A program made the translations under genes and the position numbers. A DNA stretch of 9,285 bases. Source: Bacteroidales bacterium. GTDB taxonomy: Bacteria > Bacteroidota > Bacteroidia > Bacteroidales > UBA1402. The stretch covers positions 1 through 9,285 of the forward strand of contig JALNXZ010000047.1 of assembly GCA_023230125.1 (NCBI GenBank), in the 5' to 3' direction. Below are positions 1 through 7,065 of this stretch, piece after piece. Position 1 is the stretch's first letter; every line of letters starts with the position of its first letter. Under the pieces are notes generated by a model that ran no database searches, was not told the DNA's origin, and saw only the letters and a list, made by a program, of their open reading frames with translations.

Positions 1-1
1 T

Positions 2-151
2 AAGTTTAAGGTCGCAGGGAAATATATGAAAATGATCCTTTGCAGCAAGCATCCATCACTTCTTATCTTTGATATTTATAGATTGAGCTATCTTTGCAAT
101 CTATCTCTGAACCAACAGAAAACAGCAGCTACAAAAAACAGGCAGAGATGA
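2..151 (+). CDS. C-terminal end of an upstream polysaccharide-locus protein (partial)
   Basis: The second reading frame is open from the left edge for 49 codons and ends in TGA at 149-151, so the gene begins outside the window. The visible tail has a basic and hydrophobic stretch (KVAGKYMKMILCSK, then LLIFDIYRLSYL) followed by a polar end rich in Gln, Lys and Arg. Such tails occur at the end of many glycosyltransferases of these loci, but no diagnostic motif is visible and the family cannot be named. The main support is the junction: its TGA overlaps the ATG at 148 of the next gene as ATGA, the same coupling used elsewhere in this window. It could be a chance open frame, since only 150 bases are visible. 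Confidence 0.6.
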   Translation, partial: KFKVAGKYMKMILCSKHPSLLIFDIYRLSYLCNLSLNQQKTAATKNRQR

Positions 152-1155
152 AAGTGTCTATAATCATTCCCGTATACAATGTTTCAGGTTATATTGAACG
201 TTGCTTGGATGCAGTCCTTTGCCAGACGTATTCCAATATCGAATGTATCTTTGTGGATGATTGTTCACCAGACAATAGTATGGAGCTGATTTTAAAAAAG
301 ACATCGTCTTATTCAGGTCATATCAGCTTTATATCGATTCACCACCCACAAAACAAAGGTTTATCCGTAGCCCGAAACTCCGGTATCAATGCTTCAACAG
401 GAGATTATCTGTATTTTTTAGACAGTGATGATGAAATTCCGGAAAATAGTATAGAGGAATTGGTCCGTTTGGCAAAAAAATATCCGGATGTCGATATCGT
501 TCAGGGAAGCTCAGATGTACTTGAAAACGGCCATCTCAACAAGATGTACCAACTTAAAGACACTTTGCCGGAATTCTCTGAAAATCATCGATGGCTGAAG
601 AAAAAGGTACTGGAAAGAGTATGGATACCTGTTACTTCATGGAACAAACTGATTAGACGATGTTTTATCATAGATAATAAGATATTCTTTAAAGAAGGGC
701 TCATTCACGAAGATGAGCATTGGACCTTCTTTGCTGCCAAATCCATAAAATCAATGGCATTCTGCAAAGTTACAACCTACCGGCATGAGATCCACGAAGG
801 GACCATCATGACTTCCGATAGCCAAAAAAGCATTTCCAGCTGGCTTTATATTATTGAAGATTTTATGAATAATATAGACACAGACATGACTCGTATCCAA
901 AGGAAAGTAATTCTAGAAGTGAGTTTTTGTAATCTGGTGCGCATCATCAGACAATCTTCCAATTTTTCTATCGGTGATATGCTGAATAAACAAAAGGAAC
1001 TTCTCAAGCCATGTTTCAAAAATGCCTTAAAAAGATTTCAGATATTTGAGCTAATCCTGCTATCCTATTTCCACCTCCCGGTATGTCTGTTGAAATTTCT
1101 ATGCATGAACAACATCAAAGGATTGTACTTCCGGATTTTAAAATATTTGGTTTAA
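148..1155 (+). CDS. Family 2 glycosyltransferase (GT-A fold)
   Basis: A predicted cytoplasmic, membrane-associated glycosyltransferase of 335 residues that would add one sugar to the lipid-linked repeat unit. The N-terminus has the classic GT2 start MKVSIIIPVYN, then FVDDCSPDNS around 35-44, GLSVARNSG at 71-79, and the metal/nucleotide-binding DSDD at 92-95. A likely acidic catalytic segment, HEDEHW, lies at 187-192. The C-terminal part is basic and hydrophobic, as in many enzymes of this family that sit on the inner membrane. The frame extends upstream to a TTG at 94, but I chose the ATG at 148: it starts directly at the conserved beta-strand and overlaps the TGA of the preceding gene as ATGA. 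The gene ends at 1155, sharing bases 1152-1154 with the stop codon of the convergent fucosyltransferase. Donor and acceptor cannot be read from the sequence. Confidence 0.9.
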   Translation: MKVSIIIPVYNVSGYIERCLDAVLCQTYSNIECIFVDDCSPDNSMELILKKTSSYSGHISFISIHHPQNKGLSVARNSGINASTGDYLYFLDSDDEIPENSIEELVRLAKKYPDVDIVQGSSDVLENGHLNKMYQLKDTLPEFSENHRWLKKKVLERVWIPVTSWNKLIRRCFIIDNKIFFKEGLIHEDEHWTFFAAKSIKSMAFCKVTTYRHEIHEGTIMTSDSQKSISSWLYIIEDFMNNIDTDMTRIQRKVILEVSFCNLVRIIRQSSNFSIGDMLNKQKELLKPCFKNALKRFQIFELILLSYFHLPVCLLKFLCMNNIKGLYFRILKYLV

Positions 1156-1988
1156 ACCTGAATCTTTATCCAGTTTTCCAGCGCAATGGTATTTTCTTCT
1201 CCCAACAGCCACTTGCCCGGTGCCACCACTTTCTTTTCCGGATGGTTGTTCAGATAGGCTCCCCACCAACTAAAGGAACTGTTTGAAATGATATGGTCCC
1301 TGCATTTTGACATCAGGGACACGTACCAGTAGGGATTGATAGCCTCATTTCTGATAAAAATGCTGTTTGAAGGGAGCTTGATATGAATCTTCACCCATTC
1401 CGGATCATCGGAAAACACATACAAGGTAAAATCGTCCAAGCCTTTTGTAAGCCGACAGATGGCTCTTTCATAATAATCCGGGGTACAGGCTCCAAATCTG
1501 TGGACAAAATCAGTAGAAAAAAAATCGCCTCTCCTCACATGTAGCGAGATGGCGTATGTTTTTTGGAAATCATCGCAATAATCCCCGATAAAATCAGGCA
1601 TCGGTTCCTTGGGTTGAAAATATTCCGTATGGTCCATTATCTGTTTCACATATTTGTCCGTTTGCCAATAGCCATCAAAATAAAGGAATTTGTCATTGGA
1701 AGGAAAAGACAGATTCGCCTCATTGATTCTCCGGACAGATGGATTGAGGTTAAACAGGATTTTTTTGATATGATACCGAATGGATTTGTAATTGTAATAT
1801 ATCTTTTTGTCCGATATGACCGGCAAGTTGCTGATGATATCAATGGCACTCTCTCTGTATGTTGATCTGTATTTAAACCAACTCATGTCAAGATAAACTG
1901 TATCCTGATAATGTGCTTGCAGATATAAGGCAAAAGTATATTGGAACAATTGATTCCCAAAACCCGATGAAAGTCTGACTACGATCAT
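1152..1988 (-). CDS. Alpha-1,2-fucosyltransferase, family GT11
   Basis: Predicted to transfer L-fucose from GDP-fucose to the 2-OH of a galactose (or similar) residue, making an H-type Fuc-alpha-1,2-Gal unit. The 278-residue protein has the typical bacterial GT11 length and motifs: the N-terminal nucleotide-sugar loop GFGNQLFQYTFA at 9-20, HVRRGD at 150-155 (the HxRRxD signature of alpha-1,2/alpha-1,6 fucosyltransferases), FSDDPEW at 192-198, and HIISNSSFSWWGA at 232-244. It is the last gene of a three-gene minus-strand operon. Its ATG overlaps the TGA of the GT6 gene by four bases (ATGA, 1985-1988), so the two are probably translationally coupled and made together. Its stop overlaps the stop of the convergent GT2 gene. 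The pairing with GT6 suggests it prepares the acceptor for that enzyme. Family assignment is firm; linkage and acceptor are inferred from the family. Confidence 0.93.
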   Translation of the reverse strand: MIVVRLSSGFGNQLFQYTFALYLQAHYQDTVYLDMSWFKYRSTYRESAIDIISNLPVISDKKIYYNYKSIRYHIKKILFNLNPSVRRINEANLSFPSNDKFLYFDGYWQTDKYVKQIMDHTEYFQPKEPMPDFIGDYCDDFQKTYAISLHVRRGDFFSTDFVHRFGACTPDYYERAICRLTKGLDDFTLYVFSDDPEWVKIHIKLPSNSIFIRNEAINPYWYVSLMSKCRDHIISNSSFSWWGAYLNNHPEKKVVAPGKWLLGEENTIALENWIKIQV

Positions 1989-2770
1989 TTAAAGCAAAAT
2001 AATTGTTTGATTTTAGATTTTATTTGCCTGACTAGATAAACAAAGGGTTTATCCTTGAGTTTAAAGATATACATCAATCCAAGCATATCTTCTTTCTTCC
2101 GAAAAATGATGGCCGGATTTTTCGGAAAGTCCCATTCCTGAGGTCGACCATAATAGGTGGACAGACAAAGAGGCTTCTTGTCTACGAGATACCTGTTCAG
2201 ATGTGACTCATCATTCTGAATAGCTATGATATTGTCTCTATAGTCTTCAGCAATGTTTCTGGCCATGACCTCTTTCAACTCCAGAAACTCTTTCGTTCTA
2301 GCGCCGAACAGTCCGCCTTGGTAATATTTAGAGCCTTCACCGTCTGGTATGCAGGCAGTTGAGAGCGGATTCCTATCATATGGGAGATCCGACAGTTTCT
2401 TATCATCATATATATGCCAGGATAAGTTCACCAAATAGTCCTGTTCGCTATACGGAAGCACTTCATCCGGCAAGATATTTTTCAAAAAAAGGGTGTTCGC
2501 ATTAAAAAAGAAACAAAAATCACTTTCAGAAAGCGCACCTGTGATTTTATCAAAAAAGGAAAAACGATCCAGCGTATTACGCGGCCAACAATGATTTTCT
2601 ACCGGAATGAGATGGACATGCTTCTGAGCAGCAATTCCGGCAGAATCGGTAAATACGTAGTACTCTTTTGGCATTCCATTCAGAAAATGGCATTCACAGG
2701 ATGAATGAAAATCTTCCCAGAATAGGTCATATTTGCCCAAGGCTATGTAAAGGATGGCTATTTTGTACAT
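1985..2770 (-). CDS. Family GT6 glycosyltransferase (blood-group A/B-transferase-like), NAN variant
   Basis: A bacterial relative of the ABO transferases, predicted to add GalNAc or Gal alpha-1,3 to a fucosylated galactose. Motifs from the ATG at 2770 (261 residues): ALGKY at 10-14, EYYVFTDS at 36-43, FFNANTLF at 88-95, IPDGEGSKYYQGGLFG at 141-156 and NDESHLNRYL at 186-195. The last carries the Glu (E188) that matches the catalytic Glu of the ABO enzymes. NAN at 90-92 replaces the animal DXD, as in the metal-independent GT6 enzyme known from Bacteroides ovatus. Q-G-G at 151-153 aligns with human ABO residues 266-268; Gly at 268 is the A-type (GalNAc) state. There is no N-terminal membrane anchor; the tail is basic and hydrophobic. 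An ATG at 2824 would add 18 residues and deepen the overlap with the upstream GT2 gene to 67 bases. The ATG at 2770 overlaps by only 13 and begins at the conserved strand, so I prefer it. Confidence 0.9.
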   Translation of the reverse strand: MYKIAILYIALGKYDLFWEDFHSSCECHFLNGMPKEYYVFTDSAGIAAQKHVHLIPVENHCWPRNTLDRFSFFDKITGALSESDFCFFFNANTLFLKNILPDEVLPYSEQDYLVNLSWHIYDDKKLSDLPYDRNPLSTACIPDGEGSKYYQGGLFGARTKEFLELKEVMARNIAEDYRDNIIAIQNDESHLNRYLVDKKPLCLSTYYGRPQEWDFPKNPAIIFRKKEDMLGLMYIFKLKDKPFVYLVRQIKSKIKQLFCFK

Positions 2771-3780
2771 GCATCTCCCCTTTTGAATATCCGATAAATC
2801 TTGAAAACAATCCAGTGAGTCCATTTATTTTGTGTACAGACATACATGATCTTTTGCTTGACACTTAACGGTATGCCATACCCTTTGACATCGCTTATGA
2901 TATTGTTCATCCATTCCTTGTCTTTGGTCATAAAAGCATGGAAAATGAAGTTTGGAAGGTTTTTTTTGATATATGGACCTAAACTTCCAAGTTGTATGCC
3001 AAGATTTTGAGCCAGTAAAAGTGTCTGAATAAAAACATGATAAGAAAAGCCCTTCAGGCAAGCTCCCAACTCTTCATAATGGGTTACAGATTGCTCAAGA
3101 ACCCTATACACCATCAGTTCTTCACTCATCAGATAAAAAGGGCCTTTCATCAACAAACCGAGTGTAATGGGAAGGTCCTCGCAGACTACCTTTTCTCCGC
3201 GAAACAAATCCAAGTCGTTCTCAATGACAGCCTTTGTCCAATTTGTCCTGAAACAAGACGTCGATAGTACCACTCTGGGGAAATTACGTTCATTCAGATA
3301 ATCCCTGACTGCATTTTGACCGTAATATTCCGGATCAAACCAGTCTTCACTCCTTCCTGACTTGTTTGTATCCAACAAATGATCTTTCTGATGGAATACC
3401 TGCCAATTACCACAGACTAGACTAACATCAGGATGTTGCTCCAGTAATTCAACTTGCCGCCTTAACTTATCTCTAGTCAGCCAATAATCGTCTCCGCCAC
3501 AGTCAGCCAGATATTTTCCCTTTGCCTGATCCAGCAAATCAAAATAATTGTTGATTAGCCCTTTATTCTTCTTGTTCAGAAATAGACGGATTTTATCAGG
3601 ATTATTTTGAGCATATTCAAGACAAATAGTTCTAGTCCCGTCGATGGAACAATCTTCGCCAATCAATATCTCATAATCAAAAGGACATTCCTGCATCAGC
3701 AAACTTTCAAGCGCTTTACCAATATATGCTTCCTGATTGTATGTAATCACCAGGATGGAAACCATCGGAATCGTATTCAT
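2758..3780 (-). CDS. Family 2 glycosyltransferase, first gene of the GT2-GT6-GT11 operon
   Basis: A 340-residue GT-A enzyme. It begins with MVSILVITYNQEAYIGKAL at 6-24, followed by GEDCSIDGT at 41-49 and GGDDYW at 95-100, where DD is the expected metal/nucleotide-binding pair. The GEDxSxDGT and DCGGDDYW wording is common in GT2 proteins of Bacteroidales polysaccharide loci. It heads the minus-strand operon, just behind a TAnnTTTG-type promoter element, and its end overlaps the start of the GT6 gene by 13 bases. Because its neighbours would build Fuc-alpha-1,2-Gal and then extend it, it is tempting to see this enzyme as adding the galactose or the residue just before it. That is inference only; the sequence does not reveal donor or acceptor. 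A basic C-terminal segment (KIYRIFKRG) suggests membrane contact. Confidence 0.9.
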   Translation of the reverse strand: MNTIPMVSILVITYNQEAYIGKALESLLMQECPFDYEILIGEDCSIDGTRTICLEYAQNNPDKIRLFLNKKNKGLINNYFDLLDQAKGKYLADCGGDDYWLTRDKLRRQVELLEQHPDVSLVCGNWQVFHQKDHLLDTNKSGRSEDWFDPEYYGQNAVRDYLNERNFPRVVLSTSCFRTNWTKAVIENDLDLFRGEKVVCEDLPITLGLLMKGPFYLMSEELMVYRVLEQSVTHYEELGACLKGFSYHVFIQTLLLAQNLGIQLGSLGPYIKKNLPNFIFHAFMTKDKEWMNNIISDVKGYGIPLSVKQKIMYVCTQNKWTHWIVFKIYRIFKRGDACTK

Positions 3781-3807
3781 CTTTAATATTCATTGAAGTA
3801 CGTATGG

Positions 3808-3815
3808 CAAAGTTA
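3808..3815 (-). promoter_or_regulatory. Candidate -7 element for the GT2-GT6-GT11 operon
   Basis: Read on the minus strand this is TAACTTTG, a full match to the Bacteroidales -7 consensus TAnnTTTG, 27 bases upstream of the GT2 start codon at 3780. No convincing TTTG lies 18-21 bases further upstream, so the promoter is only half supported. Confidence 0.4.
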
Positions 3816-3831
3816 CTCAAATAATTCAAAA

Positions 3832-3869
3832 ATCGGATTTGTCAATCAGAAAATGCTGTCCTATCCGAT
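3832..3869. repeat. Short inverted repeat between divergent promoters
   Basis: ATCGGAT at 3832-3838 and ATCCGAT at 3863-3869 form a 7-base inverted repeat with a 24-base spacer. It lies in the 212-base gap between the divergent GT2 genes, between their two candidate -7 elements. It could be an operator or a weak RNA stem. It is too short to be confident, and much shorter than the repeats that flank invertible Bacteroides promoters. Confidence 0.25.
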
Positions 3870-3964
3870 ATTTACAAGGGATTTTCAACGTTTCAAAAAT
3901 ATTCGTCATACATTCATTGATCTGATATTTCAGTCTTTAATTCAGGAATTTTACATATTTGTTG

Positions 3965-3972
3965 TACTTTTG
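3965..3972 (+). promoter_or_regulatory. Candidate -7 element for the plus-strand GT2 gene
   Basis: TACTTTTG matches the Bacteroidales -7 consensus TAnnTTTG and lies 20 bases before the ATG at 3993. A second, poorer copy (CATATTTG, one mismatch) ends at 3961. No clear -33 TTTG at normal spacing was found, so support is partial. Confidence 0.4.
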
Positions 3973-3992
3973 TAAAAAATCTTAAATGAACC

Positions 3993-4958
3993 ATGAAGAA
4001 ACCTGACAGTTTGGTTTTTGTATCCATTATCGTTCCGGTCTACAACCGTGAAGATACTATAATGCGTACTCTTCATTCAATTTTTGATCAGATTTACAGA
4101 CCTATAGAACTGATTCTTGTAGACAACAACTCACAGGATCGTTCTTATGAAACTTGCAAGGATTTTCAGGATAAGTACAGCCATATATTTTTTCGCATTA
4201 AAGTGATCCAGGAAACAAAAAAAGGTGCCAATGCGGCCCGTAATGCGGGATTGGCAATAGCAACCGGTGAATACATCATGTTTTTTGATTCAGATGATAT
4301 CATGTATAATGATTGCGTGGCAAATGTTGTCGGTGACCTAATCATTGAAAAATTCCCCACTGCCACTGCCTATCCATTTTTTATCAAATTCCCGGACGGA
4401 ACCCTGTCAAGACGTCCGCATATTTATTCAAAAAAGCCGGCAGACCAACTTTACACGACCATCATTCCCACCCATGGCATTTGTATCAAAAGAGAGATGC
4501 TGAATGAAATCGGTCCATGGGATGAGCAATTGGAACGTTGGCAAGACTTGGAATTCGGCTTCAGAGCCCTGCTTCACATCAAAGATCTCAATTGGTTTAC
4601 AGCAAAGCCTTTATATGAAGTGCAATACCATGACGACTCCATCAGTGGCAATAGCTACTTCACCGATCATGAAAAGTTGTATGCTTCACTGATTAAGATT
4701 GATGCCGTCATCAAAGAACAGGTAGAAAGCAAACATAAGCGCAAACAACAACGCGCATTGTGTTACAAGATTTGTTCCGTGGCCTCGCAAATACGAAAGG
4801 AAGGGCATCCGGAACTTGGCAATATTTATCTGCAAAAAGCACTCCAACACTTGCCAAAATCAAGAAGAAGACTGGCAACATGTTTGTTGCATTTTCAATT
4901 CAATTATGAAGGAAAAGGTGGCCGCGGATTTTGGAAAATTGCCAGAATATTGATATAG
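3993..4958 (+). CDS. Family 2 glycosyltransferase (single-gene plus-strand unit)
   Basis: A 321-residue GT-A enzyme. Visible in order: VSIIVPVYNREDTI at 10-23, ILVDNNSQDRS at 41-51, KGANAARNAG at 77-86, and the DXD-type motif DSDD at 99-102. A later segment, GPWDEQLERWQDLEFGFR, at 174-191 resembles the acceptor/catalytic acid region (ED or xDLE) of GT2 proteins. The C-terminal third is rich in Lys, Arg and His and probably helical. The gene stands alone, divergent from the GT2-GT6-GT11 operon and convergent with the aminotransferase gene: its TAG ends at 4958 and the opposing stop begins at 4960, a one-base gap. It therefore looks separately transcribed from the candidate promoter at 3965-3972. 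Sugar specificity cannot be told from the sequence. Confidence 0.9.
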   Translation: MKKPDSLVFVSIIVPVYNREDTIMRTLHSIFDQIYRPIELILVDNNSQDRSYETCKDFQDKYSHIFFRIKVIQETKKGANAARNAGLAIATGEYIMFFDSDDIMYNDCVANVVGDLIIEKFPTATAYPFFIKFPDGTLSRRPHIYSKKPADQLYTTIIPTHGICIKREMLNEIGPWDEQLERWQDLEFGFRALLHIKDLNWFTAKPLYEVQYHDDSISGNSYFTDHEKLYASLIKIDAVIKEQVESKHKRKQQRALCYKICSVASQIRKEGHPELGNIYLQKALQHLPKSRRRLATCLLHFQFNYEGKGGRGFWKIARILI

Positions 4959-4959
4959 C

Positions 4960-6060
4960 CTAAAAATTGAATCTATTGATGCAACTGCAAAGATATTCAG
5001 CCTCACAAAGAGTAAAAATCGGAGAGACAGGCAAGCTCAACTCCATTCGATGGATGCTTTCCGTGATTGGGAAACTTTGCTGATTCCTTTCTGCAAAGGC
5101 AGCTTGCTTGTGTGGAGGTACCGGATAATGGATTTGCGTCTGAATGTCATTGTCATCCAGGTAAGCTTGCAGTAAATCCCTTTGATCACTCAAAACAGGG
5201 AATATGTGGAAAACGTGTGCATTCCAATCCTTCACTTCTGGCAAAATCACCTTGGCATTCTTGATATGGTCCAAATAAAAACGAGCCAAATCCCGGCGAT
5301 GATTGTTGTCCTGATCCAGACGATGCAACTTAACCCTCAATACGGCAGCATGAATCTCATCAAGCCGTGAATTAAGTCCCTGATATCTAAAAACATATTT
5401 TTCATCAGACCCGTAATTGGCCAGAACCCTAACGCAATCAGCCAAGTCTGCATCATTGGTGGTAACACAACCACCATCACCTAGACAACCCAGATTTTTT
5501 CCAGGATAAAAACTAAATCCAGCAGCATCACCCAAATTACCGGTCTTTACGCCATGATAAAGGGCTCCATGTGCCTGTGCAGCATCCTCAACGACCTTTA
5601 AGTTATACCTCAAAGCAATACGTTTGATATTTTGCATATCTGCACATTGCCCGTATAAATGCACTGGAAGGATTGCTTTGGTTCTATTGGTAATGACAGC
5701 TTCTACAGCATTTGGATCAAGATTGAATGTTTTTGGATCAGGTTCCACCAATACAGGTTTCAAATTATTTCTGGTAATGGATAAAATACTGGCAATAAAC
5801 GTATTGGCAGGAACAATCACTTCATCACCTTCCTGCAGGATTCCAAGTTCCTTCCAAGCCTTAAAAATCAATGTCAAGGCATCCAGACCATTGGCCACCC
5901 CTATACAGTAAGACACGCCACAATAAGCAGAAAATTCTTTTTCAAATGCTTTGACCTCATCACCAAGGAGATACCATCCAGAAGACAATACTCTTTGGAT
6001 GGCCTGAGAAAGTTCAGGTTCAAAAGAATCATTGACTTTTTTTAAATCCAAAAATTTCAT
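4960..6060 (-). CDS. fdtB: DegT/DnrJ/EryC1 family dTDP-3-amino-3,6-dideoxyhexose transaminase (FdtB/QdtB type)
   Basis: A PLP-dependent sugar aminotransferase, predicted to aminate C3 of a dTDP-3-keto-6-deoxyhexose with glutamate as amino donor, giving dTDP-Fuc3N or dTDP-Qui3N. The 366 residues are full length for the family. Visible features: GVANGLDAL at 54-62 (cofactor phosphate binding), GDEVIVPANTFIASI at 78-92, VEDAAQAHGA at 157-166 (Asp/Gln contacting PLP), FSFYPGKNLG at 182-191 with K188 as the Schiff-base lysine, and NSRLDEIHAAVLRVKL at 230-245. The N-terminal FLDLKKVN with the long GVANGLDAL and VLVEP segments resembles FdtB/QdtB proteins more than 4-aminotransferases. The tandem 3,4-ketoisomerases at 7163-7998 support this. 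It follows kdsB by 38 bases without its own visible promoter, so the two are probably co-transcribed. Fuc3N versus Qui3N, and hence the exact gene name, is unresolved. Confidence 0.85.
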   Translation of the reverse strand: MKFLDLKKVNDSFEPELSQAIQRVLSSGWYLLGDEVKAFEKEFSAYCGVSYCIGVANGLDALTLIFKAWKELGILQEGDEVIVPANTFIASILSITRNNLKPVLVEPDPKTFNLDPNAVEAVITNRTKAILPVHLYGQCADMQNIKRIALRYNLKVVEDAAQAHGALYHGVKTGNLGDAAGFSFYPGKNLGCLGDGGCVTTNDADLADCVRVLANYGSDEKYVFRYQGLNSRLDEIHAAVLRVKLHRLDQDNNHRRDLARFYLDHIKNAKVILPEVKDWNAHVFHIFPVLSDQRDLLQAYLDDNDIQTQIHYPVPPHKQAAFAERNQQSFPITESIHRMELSLPVSPIFTLCEAEYLCSCINRFNF

Positions 6061-6098
6061 CCGCGATTAAATTTTTAATATTGATAAAAGTATCATTT

Positions 6099-6851
6099 TT
6101 AAAATCTATTTGACAGATACTTACGAATTTTTTCAAGATCTTCAGGGGTATCCACTGCAAGATTTTCAAGATCTGTTATGGCTGTTTGAATATGATATCC
6201 GTTTTCAATCCAGCGCAATTGTTCCAGAGACTCTGCCAATTCCATCGGAGACTGAGGCAGAACAGCTATTTCAGCCAATGTGTCCCTGTGATAAGCGTAG
6301 ATGCCGATATGCTTGTAAAAGCAACCTTTATTCAGCCATTCTTCCGGAGGCACTCCTCTTAGGAATGGGACCACAGACCGACTGAAATACATGGCTTCCC
6401 TTTTGAGATTCAGCACCACCTTTGGCGAGTTGGAATTCTGAAGGGCATCCAGGCCATCTTTTTCTGTAAAAGGTTTGACCAGAGTCGCCAAACGGGTATT
6501 TGACGAAACGAAACAAGCTTTCAATGCTTCGATCTGTTCTGACCGAATAAAGGGCTCGTCACCCTGAATATTGATTACCACGTCATAATCACCGCCAATC
6601 TTTTGAGAAGCTTCCAAGCAACGATCCGTACCACTGCGGTGCATATCGGACGTCATCACCACTTTTCCTCCAAAACCTTTTACTGCTTTCTGGATCCGTT
6701 CATCATCCGTTGCCACCCAAACATCATCCAGACAAGACGAGACCTGCTCATAAACACGTTGGATCATTGACTTCCCACCAATATCTGCCAAAGGTTTTCC
6801 GGGAAACCGGGTCGAAGCATACCTGGCAGGAATGATTCCTAGAAATTTCAT
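6099..6851 (-). CDS. kdsB: 3-deoxy-manno-octulosonate cytidylyltransferase (CMP-Kdo synthetase)
   Basis: Activates Kdo with CTP to give CMP-Kdo and pyrophosphate, the donor for Kdo transfer to lipid A (inner core), in the cytoplasm. The 250-residue protein has the standard family length and signatures: IPARYASTRFPGKPL at 7-21 (CTP loop), ATDDERI at 47-53, HRSGTDRC at 71-78, NIQGDEPF at 94-101 with D98 as expected Mg ligand, KHIGIYAY at 180-187, ELAESLEQLRW at 205-215 and VDTPEDL at 233-239. I chose the ATG at 6851; a GTG at 6857 would add only two residues. A Bacteroidales-type promoter lies immediately upstream. It is the only Kdo gene visible and shares a transcript with a sugar aminotransferase, so it may be the housekeeping copy at the edge of a variable locus or a locus-specific second copy. 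Confidence 0.96.
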   Translation of the reverse strand: MKFLGIIPARYASTRFPGKPLADIGGKSMIQRVYEQVSSCLDDVWVATDDERIQKAVKGFGGKVVMTSDMHRSGTDRCLEASQKIGGDYDVVINIQGDEPFIRSEQIEALKACFVSSNTRLATLVKPFTEKDGLDALQNSNSPKVVLNLKREAMYFSRSVVPFLRGVPPEEWLNKGCFYKHIGIYAYHRDTLAEIAVLPQSPMELAESLEQLRWIENGYHIQTAITDLENLAVDTPEDLEKIRKYLSNRF

Positions 6852-6867
6852 ACGCACTTTTTTTATA

Positions 6868-6898
6868 CAAATATACTTTTCCTGCCTAAGAAAACGAA
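6868..6898 (-). promoter_or_regulatory. Promoter of the kdsB-aminotransferase operon
   Basis: On the minus strand the -7 element is TATATTTG (6875-6868), a full match to TAnnTTTG. It is preceded after 19 bases by TTCG (6898-6895), one mismatch from the -33 TTTG. The kdsB ATG at 6851 follows the -7 element by 16 bases, giving a very short leader. Confidence 0.55.
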
Positions 6899-6900
6899 CA

Positions 6901-6929
6901 CTGAAACGTCTTTTTATTTTTCAGAGACG
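6901..6929. repeat. Interleaved short inverted repeats between divergent promoters
   Basis: CTGAAA (6901-6906) pairs with TTTCAG (6919-6924), and the directly following CGTCT (6907-6911) pairs with AGACG (6925-6929). The two stems are interleaved, so they exclude each other as simple hairpins or would form a pseudoknot. They lie between the kdsB and ketoisomerase promoters and outside both predicted transcripts, so an operator is as likely as an RNA element. The stems are short and could be chance. Confidence 0.25.
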
Positions 6930-6995
6930 GAAGAATGTAAAGTAAAATGAAAGTCTGTTTCAAAAATAAACAATCATATTTAAGCAATACAAGCC

Positions 6996-7025
6996 TTTGT
7001 TTCTGCGTTATGCTTGTTATATTTG
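6996..7025 (+). promoter_or_regulatory. Promoter of the small ORF-ketoisomerase-wzx operon
   Basis: TTTG at 6996-6999, an 18-base spacer, then TATATTTG at 7018-7025. Both elements match the Bacteroidales sigma-factor consensus exactly and the spacing is near usual. Transcription would begin near 7030, leaving about 40 bases before the small ORF and about 130 before the first ketoisomerase. This is the best promoter in the window. Confidence 0.65.
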
Positions 7026-7065
7026 TGGTCTAAAAATTTCATACGGTTTTAACGGATCAATCATA

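Noticed and set aside
94..147. TTG start at 94 extending the first GT2 by 18 residues
   Set aside because: The extension is polar and unlike GT2 N-termini, and the same bases encode the tail of the upstream gene in another frame. The ATG at 148 has the ATGA coupling and the conserved start.
1563..1865. 100-residue plus-strand open frame
   Set aside because: It is antisense to the well-supported fucosyltransferase and has no recognisable features.
2771..2824. Upstream ATG for the GT6 gene
   Set aside because: It would lie wholly inside the preceding GT2 gene, and the added residues do not resemble GT6. The conserved domain begins at the ATG at 2770.
3793..3975. 60-residue open frame in the divergent gap
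   Set aside because: It overlaps candidate promoters, has no neighbour coupling and no recognisable composition; length is within chance for A/T-rich DNA.
3781..3992. Invertible (phase-variable) promoter
   Set aside because: The only inverted repeat is 7 bases, much shorter than those at known Bacteroides invertible promoters, and no invertase gene is nearby.
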